Assembly (NCBI RefSeq): GCF_051020975.1 | Contig: NW_027478159.1 | Location: 15,888,501 to 15,952,500 of the forward strand | Reading direction: 5' to 3' | Origin: Osmia lignaria lignaria | Lineage: Eukaryota; Arthropoda; Insecta; Hymenoptera; Megachilidae | Length of the DNA stretch: 64,000 bases | Shown: piece after piece, positions 1 through 10,242 of the stretch | Layout of the letters: every line of letters begins with the position of its first letter | How positions within the stretch are numbered: the stretch's first letter is position 1 | The notes under the pieces: generated by a model | Seen by the model: the letters and a program-made list of their open reading frames with translations, nothing else | Database searches by the model: none | What the model was told of the DNA's origin: nothing | Translations under genes and position numbers: made by a program

Positions 1-261
1 GTTGTTCTTCTTCTGCACAGCTAAGCTGGAAGTGGCATTTGCAGCTCGCAATAGTGCAGAGTTATCCCAAAGAAAGGGGCCACGGTGTTTCTGTATCTCT
101 ATTATGTTGGTGCGGCTTCGGAACTTTTAAATATCTCGATATATCTCGAAAACTACGCTTCTGATCAAAAAATATGATAGAACATAAATTGTAGGAAACA
201 TAATTCTCTACAAAAAAGGTCTCTTAACATTTTGCCATAGCTCGCTTCGTTTCCGAGATAT
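1..261 (+). repeat. Partial satellite monomer at left edge
   Basis: This is the last 261 nt of a monomer cut by the window start. It begins inside the TTC/TTG tract and carries a T2 tail (ctcgat, gcttc, aaattgtagg). It has the minor variant ttatcccaaag also seen at 25055 and 51781, and aaaaatatgatag as in the monomers at 2838 and 3160. Confidence 0.95.
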
Positions 262-262
262 T

Positions 263-289
263 TGCAGATTTATCTCAAGGGAAGGGGCC
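263..289 (+). repeat. Internal 27-bp subrepeat, copy 1 (reference monomer)
   Basis: Starts tgcagatttatctcaa and ends aaggggcc. It aligns without gaps to 377-403 at 24 of 27 positions. The same pair is present in essentially every monomer, although copy 1 is the more variable of the two: ggcaagg, ggaactgg, ggaagggtcc and gacgggg forms all occur. Confidence 0.85.
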
Positions 290-310
290 TGACGGACATA
301 TTTCGAGATA

Positions 311-337
311 TTTCTTCTTCTTGTTGTTCTTCTTCTG
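311..337 (+). repeat. TTC/TTG triplet tract inside the monomer
   Basis: A 27-nt imperfect triplet run (ttt, three ctt, two gtt, two ctt, ctg) present in every monomer at about +49 to +75. Variants are single substitutions: ttattctt (2194, 8955, 11853, 14429, 17971), ttcatgtt (15717, 17005, 20547, 23123), ttctag (16361, 19259), ttattgttcttcc (33102 and relatives). I saw no change in triplet number, which is unusual for a free microsatellite and fits turnover by whole-monomer exchange. Confidence 0.8.
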
Positions 338-376
338 CACAGCTAAGCTGGAAGTGGCATTTGCAGCGCGCAATAG

Positions 377-403
377 TGCAGAGTTATCTCAAAGAAAGGG
401 GCC
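377..403 (+). repeat. Internal 27-bp subrepeat, copy 2 (reference monomer)
   Basis: Starts tgcagagttatctcaa and ends aaggggcc. It lies 114 bp downstream of copy 1, about one third of the monomer. Differences from copy 1 are at positions 7, 17 and 19 of the 27. This suggests that the 322-bp unit arose from a shorter ancestral repeat. A third copy near 491 is at best very weak (atctgatcaaaaaa). Confidence 0.85.
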
Positions 404-897
404 ACGGTGTTTCTGTATCTCTATTATGTTGGTGCGGCTTCGGAACTTTTAAATATCTTGATATATCTCGAGAACTACGCATCTGATCAAAAAATATCAT
501 ACTACATAAAAAGTAGGAAACTTAATTCTCTACAAGAAAGGTCTCTAAACATTTTGCCATAGCTCGCTTCGTTTCCGAGATATTTGCAGATTTATCTCAA
601 GGGAAGGGGCCTGACGGACATATTTCGAGATATTTCTTCTTCTTGTTGTTCTTCTTCTGCACAGCTAAGCTGGAAGTGGCATTTGCAGCTCGCAATAGTG
701 CAGAGTTATCTCAAAGAGAGGGGCCACGGTGTTTCTGTATCTCTATTATGTTGGTGCGGCTTCGGAACTTTTAAGTATCTTGATCTATCTCGAAAACTAC
801 GCTTCTGATCAAAAAATGTCATAGAACGTAAATTGTAGGAAATATTATTCTCTACAAAAAAGGTCTCTTAACGTTTTGCCATAGCTCGCTTCGTTTC

Positions 898-1117
898 CGA
901 GATATTTGCAGATTTATCTCAAGGGAAGGGGCCTGACGGACATATTTCGAGATATTTCTTCTTCTTGTTGCTCTTCTTCTGCACAGCTAAGCTGGAAGTG
1001 GCATTTGCGGCTCGCACTAGTGCAGAGTTATCTCAAAGAAAGGGGCCACGGTGTTTCTGTATCTCTATTATGTTGGTGCGGCTTCGGAACTTTTAAATAT
1101 CTCGATATATCTCGAAA
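898..1117 (+). repeat. Direct and inverted CGAGATAT motifs in a T2 monomer
   Basis: CGAGATAT occurs at 898-905 and 948-955 on the + strand. Its reverse complement ATATCTCG occurs at 1097-1104 and 1107-1114. The inverted match extends to 11 bp between 945-955 (TTTCGAGATAT) and 1107-1117 (ATATCTCGAAA). T1 monomers keep both direct copies but carry cttgat and ctcgag, so their inverted arms each have one mismatch. The span runs from just before the monomer start into the tail and repeats every 322 bp. Confidence 0.8.
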
Positions 1118-1227
1118 ACTACGCTTCTGATCAAAAAATATCATAGAACATAAATTGTAGGAAACATAATTCTCTACAAAAAACGTCTCTTAACATTTTG
1201 CCATAGCTCGCTTCGTTTCCGAGATAT
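906..1227 (+). repeat. Reference complete monomer, T2 tail type
   Basis: This monomer represents the second tail type. It reads ctcgatatatctcgaaaac, then gcttctgatc, then aaattgtaggaaacat. It also shows the common middle variant gcggctcgcactagtgc, where the other common form is gcagctcgcaatagtgc. T1 and T2 differ at about eight linked positions in the last 130 bp. Mixed tails occur, for example at 25055, 27629 and 45016 (T2 front, T1 end), so exchange also happens within the tail. Confidence 0.9.
1155..1179 (+). repeat. Short imperfect inverted repeat in the T2 tail
   Basis: TTGTAG at 1155-1160 pairs with CTACAA at 1174-1179 around a 13-nt interior, with further weak pairing inside. In T1 monomers the left arm is aaagtag, which leaves only four paired bases. 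The right arm is kept in nearly all copies. No termination or promoter role can be shown. Confidence 0.55.
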
Positions 1228-2837
1228 TTGCAGATTTATCTCAAGGGAAGTGGCCTGACGGACATATTTCGAGATATTTCTTCTTCTTGTTGTTCTTCTT
1301 CTGCACAACTAAGCTGGAAGTGGCATTTGCGGCTCGCACTAGTGCAGAGTTATCTCAGAGAAAGGGGCCACGGTGTTTCTGTATCCCTATTATGTTGGTG
1401 CGGCTTCGGAACTTTTAAATATCTTGATATATCTCGAGAACTGCGCATCTGATCAAAAAATATCATAGAACATAAAAAGTAGGAAACTTAATTCTCTACA
1501 AAAAAGGTCTCTTAAGATTTTGCCATAGCTCGCTTCGTTTCCGAGATATTTGCATATTTATCTCAAGGGAAGGGGCCTGACGGACATATTTCGAGATATT
1601 TCTTCTTCTTGTTGTTCTTCTTCTGCACAGCTAAGCTGGAAGTGGCATTTGCGGCTCGCACTAGTGCAGAGTTATCTCAAAGAAAGGGGCCACGGTGTTT
1701 CTGTATCCCTATTATGTTGGTGCGGCTTCGGAACTTTTAAATATCTCGATATATCTCGAAAACTACGCTTCTGATCAAAAAATATCATAGAACATAAATT
1801 GTAGGAAACATAACTCTCTACAAAAAACGTCTCTTAACATTTTGCCATAGCTCGTTTCGTTTCCGAGATATTTGCAGATTCAGCTCAAAGCAACTGGCCT
1901 GACGGACATATTTCGAGATATTTCTTCTTCTTGTTGTTCTTCTTCTGCACAGCTAAGCTGGAAGTGGCATTTACAGCTCGCAATAGTGCAGAGCTATCTC
2001 AAAGAAAGGGGCCACGGTGTTTCTGTATCTCTATTATGTTGGTGCGGCTTCGGAACTTTTAAATATCTTGATATATCTCGAGAACTACGCATCTGATCAA
2101 AAAATATCATAAAACATAAAAAGTAGGAAACCTAATTCTCTACAAAAAAGGTCTCTTAACATTTTGCCATAGCTCGCTTCGTTTCCGAGATATTTGCAGA
2201 TTTATCTCAAGGGAAGGGGCCTGACGGACATATTTCGAGATATTTCTTATTCTTGTTGTTCTTCTTCTGCACAGCTAAGCTGGAAGTGGCATTTGCGGGT
2301 CGCACTAGTGCAGAGTTATCTCAAAGAAAGGGGCCACGGTGTTTCTGTATCCCTATTATGTTGGTGCGGCTTCGGAACTTTTAAATATCTCGATATATCT
2401 CGAAAACTACGCTTCTGATCAAAAAATATCATAGAACATAAATTGTAGGAAACATAATTCTCTACAAAAAACGTCTCTTAACATTTTGCCATAGCTCGCT
2501 TCGTTTCCGACATATTTGCAGATTCAGCTCAAAGGAACTGGCCTGACGGACATATTTCGAGATATTTCTTCTTCTTGTTGTTCTTCCTCTGCACAGCTAA
2601 GCTGGAAGGGGCATTTGCAGCTCGCAATAGTGCAGAGTTATCTCAAAGAAAGGGGCCACGGTGTTTCTGTATCTCTATTATGTTGGTGCGGCTTCGGAAC
2701 TTTTAAATATCTTGATATATCTCGAGAACTACGCATCTGATCAAAAAATATCATAGAACATAAATTGTAGGAAACTTAATTCTCTACAAAAAAGGTCTCT
2801 TAACATTTTGCCATAGCTCGCTTCGTTTCCGAGATAT

Positions 2838-3481
2838 TTGCAGATTTATCTCAAGGGAAGGGGCCTGACGGACATATTTCGAGATATTTCTTCTTCTTGT
2901 TGTTCTTCTTCTGCACAGCTAAGCTGGAAGTGGCATTTACAGCTCGCAATAGTGCAGAGTTATCTCAAGGAAAGGGGCCACGGTGTTTCTGTATCTCTAT
3001 TATGTTGGTGCGGCTTCGGAACTTTTAAATATCTTGATATATCTCGAGAACTACGCCTCTGATCGAAAAATATGATAGAACATAAAAAGTAGGAAACTTA
3101 GTTCTCTACAAAAAAGGTCTCTTAACATTTTGCCATAGCTCGCTTCGTTTCCGAGATATTTGCAGATTTATCTCAAGGGAAGGGGCCTGACGGACATATT
3201 TCGAGATATTTCTTCTTCTTGTTGTTCTTCTTCTGCACAGCTAAGCTGGAAGTGGCATTTACAGCTCGCAATAGTGCAGAGTTATCTCAAAGAAAGGGGC
3301 CACGGTGTTTCTGTATCTCTATTATGTTGGTGCGGCTTCGGAACTTTTAAATATCTTGATATATCTCGAGAACTACGCCTCTGATCGAAAAATATGATAG
3401 AACATAAAAAGTAGGAAACTTAATTCTCTACAAAAAAGGTCTCTTAACATTTTGCCATAGCTCGCTTCGTTTCCGAGATAT
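2838..3481 (+). repeat. Adjacent near-identical monomer pair
   Basis: The monomers at 2838 and 3160 share the private combination gcatttacagc, gcctctgatcg and aatatgatag. I see only two differences across 322 bp (ctcaagg/ctcaaag and cttagttc/cttaatt). This is a recent one-monomer tandem duplication. Confidence 0.85.
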
Positions 3482-6056
3482 TTGCAGATTTATCTCAAGG
3501 GAAGGGGCCTGACGGACATATTTCGAGATATTTCTTCTTCTTGTTGTTCTTCTTCTGCACAGCTAAGCTGGAAGTGGCATTTGCGGCTCGCACTAGTGCA
3601 GAGTTATCTCAAAGAAAGGGGCTACGGTGTTTCTGTATATCTATTATGTTGGTGCGGCTTCGGAACTTTTAAATATCTCGATATATCTCGAAAACTACGC
3701 TTCTGATCAAAAAATATCATAGGACATAAATTGTGGAAAACATGATTCTCTACAAAAAAGGTCTCTTAGCATTTTGCCATAGCTCGCTTCGTTTCCGAGA
3801 TATTTGCAGATTTATCTGAAGGGAAAGGGCCTGACGGACATATTTCGAGATATTTCTTCTTCTTGTTGTTCTTCTTCTGCACAGCTAAGCTGGAAGTGGC
3901 ATTTGCAGCTCGCAATAGTGCAGAGTTATCTCAAAGAAAGGGGCCACTGTGTTTCTGTATCTCTATTATGTTGGTGCGGCTTCGGAACTTTGAAATATCT
4001 TGATATATCTCGAGAACTGCGCATCTGATCAAAAAATATCATACAACATAAAAAGTAGGAAACTTAATTCTCTACAAAAAAGGTCTCTTAACATTTTGCC
4101 ATAGCTCGCTTCGTTTCCGAGATATTTGCAGATTTATCTGAAGGGAAGGGGCCTAACGGACATATTTCGAGATATTTCTTCTTCTTGTTGTTCTTCTTCT
4201 GCACAGCTAAACTGGAAGTGGCATTTCCAGCTCGCAATAGTGCAGAGTTATCTCAAAGAAAGGAGCCACGGTGTTTCTGTATCTCTATTATGTTGGTGCG
4301 GCTTCGGAACTTTTAAATATCTTGATATATCTCGAGAACTACGCATCTGATCAAAAAATATCGTAGAACGTAAAAAGTAGGAAACTTAATTCTCTACAAA
4401 TAAAGTCTCTTAACATTTTGCCATAGCTCGCTTCGTTTCCGAGATATTTGCAGATTTATCTCAAGGGAAGGGGCCTGACGGACATATTTCGAGATATTTC
4501 TTCTTCTTGTTGTTCTTCTTCTGCACAGTAAGCTGGAAGTGGCATTTGCAGCTCGCAATAGTGCAGAGTTATCTCAAAGAAAGGGGCCACGGTGTTTCTG
4601 TATCTCTATTATGTTGGTGCGGCTTCGGAACTTTTAAATATCTTGATATATCTCGAGAACTGCGCATCTGATCAAAAAATATCATGGAACATAAAAAGTA
4701 GGAAACTTAATTCTCTACAAAAAAGGTCTCTTAACATTTTGCCATAGCTCGCTTCGTTTCCGAGATATTTGCATATTTATCTCAAGGGAAGGGGCCTGAC
4801 GGACATATTTCGAGATATTTCTTCTTCTTGTTGTTCTTCTTCTGCACAGCTAAACTGGAAGTGGCATTTCCAGCTCGCAATAGTGCAGAGTTATCTCAAA
4901 GAAGGGGGCAACGGTGTTTCTGTATCTCTATTATGTTGGTGCGGCTTCGGAACTTTTAAATATCTTGATATATCTCGAGAACTACGCATCTGATCAAAAA
5001 ATATAATAGAACATAAAAAGTAGGAAACTTAATTCTCTACAAAAAAGGTCTCTTAACATTTTGCCATAGCTCTCTTCGTTTCCGAGATATTTGCAGATTT
5101 ATCTCAAGGGAAGGGGCCTGACGGACATATTTCGAGATATTTCTTCTTCTTGTTGTTCTTCTTCTGCACAGCTAAGCTGGAAGTGGCATTTGCGGCTCGC
5201 ACTAGTGCAGAGTTATCTCAAAGAAAGGGGCCACGGTGTTTCTGTATCTCTATTATGTTGGTGCGGCTTCGGAACTTTTAAATATCTCGATATATCTCGA
5301 AAACTACGCTTCTGATCAAAAAATATCATAGAACATAAATTGTAGGAAACATAATTCTCTACAAAAAAGGTCTCTTAACATCTGCCATAGCTCGCTTCGT
5401 TTCCGAGATATTTGCAGATATATCTCAAGGGAAGGGGCCTGACGGACATATTTCGAGATATTTCTTCTTCTTGTTGTTCTTCTTCTGCACAGCTAAGCTG
5501 GAAGTGGCATTTACAGCTCGCAATAGTGCAAAGTTATCTCAAAGAAAGGGGCCACGGTGTTTCTGTATCTCTATTATGTTGGTGCGGCTTCGGAACTTTT
5601 AAATATCTTGATATATCTCGAGAACTGCGCATCTGATCAAAAAATATCATAGAACATAAAAAGTAGGAAACTTCATTCTCTACAAAAAAGGTCTCTTAAC
5701 ATTTTGCCATAGCTCGCTTCGTTTCCGAGATATTTGCAGATTTATCTCAAGGGAAGGGGCCTGACGGACATATTTCGAGATATTTCTTCTTCTTGTTGTT
5801 CTTCTTCTGCACAGCTAAGCTGGAAGTGGCATTTGCGGCTCGCACTAGTGCAGCGTTATCTCAAAGAAGGGGGCCACGGTGTTTCTGTATCTCTGTTATG
5901 TTGGTGCGGCTTCGGAACTTTTAAATATCTTGATATATCTCGAGAACTACGCATCTGATCAAAAAATATCATAGAACATAAAAAGTAGGAAACATAATTC
6001 TCTACAAAAAAGGTCTCTTAACATTTTGCCATAGCTCGCCTTCGTTTCCGAGATAT

Positions 6057-6701
6057 TTGCAGATATATCTCAAGGGAAGGGGCCTGACGGACATATTTTG
6101 AGATATTTCTTCTTCTTGTTGTTCTTCTTCTGCACAGCTAAGCTGAAAGTGGCATTTACAGCTCGCAATAGTGCAAAGTTATCTCAAAGAAAAGGGCCAC
6201 GGTGTTTCTGTATCTCTATCATGTTGGTGCGGCTTCGGAACTTTTAAATATCTCGATATATCTCGAAAACTACGCTTCTGATCAAAAAATATCATAGAAC
6301 ATAAATTGTAGGAAACTTAATTCTCTACAAAAAAGGTCTCTTAACATTTTGCCATAGCTCGCCTTCGTTTCCGAGATATTTGCAGATATATCTCAAGGGA
6401 AGGGGCCTGACGGACATATTTTGAGATATTTCTTCTTCTTGTTGTTCTTCTTCTGCACAGCTAAGCTGAAAGTGGCATTTACAGCTCGCAATAGTGCAAA
6501 GTTATCTCAAAGAAAAGGGCCACGGTGTTTCTGTATCTCTATTATGTTGGTGCGGCTTCGGAACTTTTAAATATCTTGATATATCTCGAGAACTACGCTT
6601 CTGATCAAAAAATATCATAGAACATAAAAAGTAGGAAACTTAATTCTCTACAAAAAAGGTCTCTTAACATTTTGCCATAGCTCGCTTCGTTTCCGAGATA
6701 T
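6057..6701 (+). repeat. Adjacent monomer pair with shared extra C and ctgaaag variant
   Basis: The monomers at 6057 and 6380 share gatatatctc, acatattttgag, agctgaaagtgg and gtgcaaag. Each is preceded by gctcgccttcg, which has one more C than the usual gctcgcttcg. The pair therefore arose by duplication after the insertion. Their tails differ (T2 front in the first, T1 in the second). Confidence 0.8.
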
Positions 6702-7345
6702 TTGCAGATTTATCTCAAGGGAAGGGGCATGACGGACATATTTCGAGATATTTCTTCTTCTTGTTGTTCTTCTTCTGCACAGCTAAGCTGGAAGTGGCAT
6801 TTGCGGCTCGCACTGGTGCAGAGTTATCTCAAAGAAAGGGGCCACGGTGTTTCTGTATCTCTATTATGTTGGTGCGGCTTCGGAACTTTTAAATATCTCG
6901 ATATATCTCGAAAACTACGCTTCTGATCAAAAAATATCATAGAACATAAATTGTAGGAAACATAATTCTCTACAAAAAAGGTCTCTTAACATTTTGCCAT
7001 AGCTCGCTTCGTTTCCGAGATATTTGCAGATATATCTCAAGGGAAGGGGCCTGACGGACATATTTCGAGATATTTCTTCTTCTTGTTGTTCTTCTTCTGC
7101 ACAGCTAAGCTGGAAGTGGCATTTGCGGCTCGCACTAGTGCAGAGTTATCTCAATGAAAGGGGCCACGGTGTTTCTGTATCTCTATTATGTTGGTGCGGC
7201 TTCGGAACTTTTAAATATCTTGATATATCTCGAGAACTACGCATCTGATCAAAAAATATCATAGAACATAAAAAGTAGGAAACTTAATTCTGTACAAAAA
7301 AGGTCTCTTAACATTTTGCCATAGCTCGCTTCGTTTCCGAGATAT

Positions 7346-10242
7346 TTGCAGATTTATCTCAAGGGAAGGGGCCTGACGGACATATTTCGAGATATTTCTT
7401 CTTCTTGTTGTTCTTCTTCTGCGCAGCTAAGCTGGAAGTGGCATTTGCGGCTCGCACTAGTGCAGCGTTATCTCAATGAAAGGGGCCACGGTGTTTCTGT
7501 ATCTCTATTATGTTGGTGCGGCTTCGGAACTTTTACATATCTTGATATATCTCGAGAACTACGCATCTGATCAAAAAATATCATAGAACATAAAAAGTAG
7601 GAAACTTAATTCTCTACAAAAACGGTCTCTTAACATTTTGCCATAGCTCGCTTCGTTTCCGAGATATTTGCAGATTTATCTCAAGGGAAGGGGCCTGACG
7701 GACATATTTCGAGATATTTCTTCTTCTTGTTGTTCTTCTTCTGCACAGCTAAGCTGGAAGTGGCATTTGCGGCTCGCACTAGTACACAGTTATCTCAAAG
7801 AAAGGGGCCACGGTGTTTCTGTATCTCTATTATGTTGGTGCGGCTTCGGAACTTTTAAATATCTCGATATATCTCGAAAACTACCCTTCTGATCAAAAAA
7901 TATCATAGAACCTAAATAGTAGGAAACATAATTCTCTACAAAAAACGTCTCTTAACATTTTGCTATAGCTCGCTTCGTTTCCGAGATATTTGCAGATATA
8001 TCCCAAGGGAAGGGGCCTGACGGACATATTTCGAGATATTTCTTCTTCTTGTTGTTCTTCTTCTGCACAGCTAAGCTGGAAGTGGCATTTGTAGGTCGCA
8101 ATAGTGCAGAGTTATCTCAAAGAAAGGGGCCACGGTGTTTCTGTATCTCTATTATGTTGGTGCGCCTTCGGAACTTTTAAATATCTCGATATATCTCGAA
8201 AACTACGCTTCTGATCAAAAAATATCATAGAACGTAAATTGTAGGAAACATTATTCTCTACAAAAAAGGTCTCTTAACATTTTGCCATAGCTCGCTTCGT
8301 TTCCGAGATATTTGCAGATTTATCTCAAGGGAAGGGGCCTGACGGACATATTTCGAGATATTTCTTCTTCTTGTTGTTCTTCTTCTGCACAGCTAAGCTG
8401 GAAGTGGCATTTGCAGGTCGCAATAGTGCAGAGTTATCTCAAAGAAAGGGGCCACGGTGTTTCTGTATCTCTATTATGCTGGTGCGGCTTCGGAACTTTT
8501 AAATATCTTGATATATCTCGAGAACTACGCATCTGATCAAAAAATATCATAGAACATAAAAAGTAGGAAACTTAATTCTCTACAAAAACGTTCTCTTAAC
8601 ATTTTGCCATAGCTCGCTTCGTTTCCGAGATATTTGCAGATTTATCTCAAGGGACGGGGCCTGACGGACATATTTCGAGATATTTCTTCTTCTTGTTGTT
8701 CTTCTTCTGCACAGCTAAGCTGGAAGTGGCAATGCGGCTCGCACTAGTGCAGAGTTATCTCAAAGAAAGGGGCCACGGTGTTACTGTATCTCTATTATAT
8801 TGGTGCGGCTTCGGAACTTTTAAATATCTTGATATATCTCGGGAACTACGCATCTGATCAAAAAATATCATAGAACATAAATAGTAGGAAACTTAATTCT
8901 CTACAAAAAAGGTCTCTCAACATTTTGCCATAGCTCTCTTCGTTTCCGAGATATTTGCAGATTTATCTCAAGGGAAGGGGCCTGACGGACATATTTCGAG
9001 ATATTTCTTATTCTTGTTGTTCTTCTTCTGCACAGCTAAGCTGGAAGTGGCATTTGCAGCTCGCAATAGTGCAGAATTATCTCAAAGAAAGGGGCCACGG
9101 TGTTTCTGTATCTCTATTATGTTGGTGCGGCTTCGGAACTTTTACATATCTTGATATATCTCGAGAACTACGCAGCTGATCAAAAAATATCATAGAACAT
9201 AAAAAGTAGGAAACTTAATTCTCTACAAAAACGGTCTCTTAACATTTTGCCATAGCTCGCTTCGTTTCCGAGATATTTGCAGATTTATCTCAAGGGAAGG
9301 GGCCTGACGGACATATTTCGAGATATTTCTTCTTCTTGTTGTTCTTCTTCTGCACAGCTAAGCTAGAAGTGGCATTTGCGGCTCGCACTAGTACACAGTT
9401 ATCTCAAAGAAAGGGGCCACGGTGTTTCTGTATCTCTATTATGTTGGTGCGGCTTCGGAACTTTTAAATATCTCGATATATCTCGAAAACTACCCTTCTG
9501 ATCAAAAAATATCATAGAACATAAATTGTAGGAAACATAATTCTCTACAAAAAACGTCTCTTAACATTTTGCCATAGCTCGCTTCGTTTCCGAGATATTT
9601 GCAGATATATCCCAAGGGAAGGGGCCTGACGGACATATTTCGAGATATTTCTTCTTCTTGTTGTTCTTCTTCTGCACAGCTAAGCTGGAAGTGGCATTTG
9701 TAGGTCGCAATAGTGCAGAGTTATCTCAAAGAAAGGGGCCACGGTGTTTCTGTATCTCTATTATGTTGGTGCGCCTTCGGAACTTTTAAATATCTCGATA
9801 TATCTCGAAAACTACGCTTCTGATCAAAAAATATCATAGAACGTAAATTGTAGGAAACATTATTCTCTACAAAAAAGGTCTCTTAACATTTTGCCATAGC
9901 TCGCTTCGTTTCCGAGATATTTGCAGATTTATCTCAAGGGAAGGGGCCTGACGGACATATTTCGAGATATTTCTTCTTCTTGTTGTTCTTCTTCTGCACA
10001 GCTAAGCTGGAAGTGGCATTTGCGGCTCGCACTAGTGCAGAGTTATCTCAAAGAAAGGGGCCACGGTGTTTCTGTATCTCTATTATGTTGGTGCGGCTTC
10101 GGAACTTTTAAATATCTTGATATATCTCGAGAACTACGCATCTGATCAAAAAATATCATAGAACATAAAAAGTAGGAAACTTAATTCTGTACAAAAAAGG
10201 TCTCTTAACATTTTGCCATAGCTCGCTTCGTTTCCGAGATAT
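7346..10242 (+). repeat. 9-mer higher-order repeat, copy 1 (2897 bp)
   Basis: Nine monomers start at 7346, 7668, 7990, 8312, 8634, 8955, 9277, 9599 and 9921. Markers: tgcgcagctaagc and tcaatgaaagg at 7346; tacccttctg at 7668 and 9277; gtaggtcgc at 7990 and 9599; ggacggggcc at 8634; ttattcttg at 8955. The monomer at 8634 is one base short (ggcaatgcgg, near 8732), so the unit is 2897 rather than 2898. The pairs 7668/9277 and 7990/9599 show that a shorter 5-mer is nested inside. Confidence 0.85.

Larger units (their letters stand above)
262..583 (+). repeat. Reference complete monomer, T1 tail type
   Basis: First complete monomer. Order of parts: TTGCAG start; internal repeat copy 1 (263-289); conserved tttcgagatat; TTC/TTG tract (311-337); agctaagctggaagtgg; variable site gcagcgcgcaatag; internal repeat copy 2 (377-403); tgttggtgcggcttcgg; T1 tail with ctcgag and aaaaagtagg; A6-rich stretch; and the near-invariant catagctcgcttcg that leads into the next copy. 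It holds rare variants (gcagcgcgc, tcatactacat, ctacaagaaagg) found together again at 17005. Confidence 0.95.
262..7345 (+). repeat. Mosaic zone, 22 monomers without a clear long-range unit
   Basis: T1 and T2 monomers alternate irregularly, and only local duplications are visible (2838/3160 and 6057/6380). Four one-base length changes lie here: a missing C at about 4529, a missing T at about 5381, and an extra C at 6040 and again at about 6362. The cagattcagctc class appears at 1872 and 2516. I find no gene and no non-satellite sequence. Confidence 0.85.

Noticed and set aside
296..314. Possible CENP-B box at ttcgagatatttc
   Set aside because: It matches the TTCG and central A of the mammalian box (TTCGNNNNANNCGGG) but ends in TTCTT where CGGG is required. 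The other TTCG sites (cttcgtttccg, cttcggaac) fit less well.
311..337. Expandable TTC microsatellite
   Set aside because: The tract is interrupted by GTT triplets and its length appears constant in the monomers. Only substitutions were seen, so there is no sign of slippage.
420..450. Possible RNA polymerase III B box at ggcttcggaac
   Set aside because: The match to GGTTCGANTCC is poor, no A box lies at a suitable distance upstream, and the T-run that follows is only four bases. No transcript can be claimed.
262..486. A 74-codon open frame repeated in most monomers on the + strand, which could look like a tandem small-protein family
   Set aside because: It starts at TTG and generally has no in-frame ATG. 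It is broken in about 39 of 197 complete monomers by my tally (TGA at ttatgatgg, TAG at gtaggtc or agctagaag, and one-base shifts). It covers the TTC tract as a serine/cysteine run and has no recognisable domain. Since 322 is not a multiple of 3, frames do not join. A satellite of any sequence repeats whatever open frame its consensus contains.
5961..6011. Phased A-tracts (5961, 5980, 6006) suggesting bent DNA
   Set aside because: Centre spacings are about 18 and 26 bp, not multiples of the 10.5-bp helical repeat. Some curvature is possible but the sequence does not show phasing.
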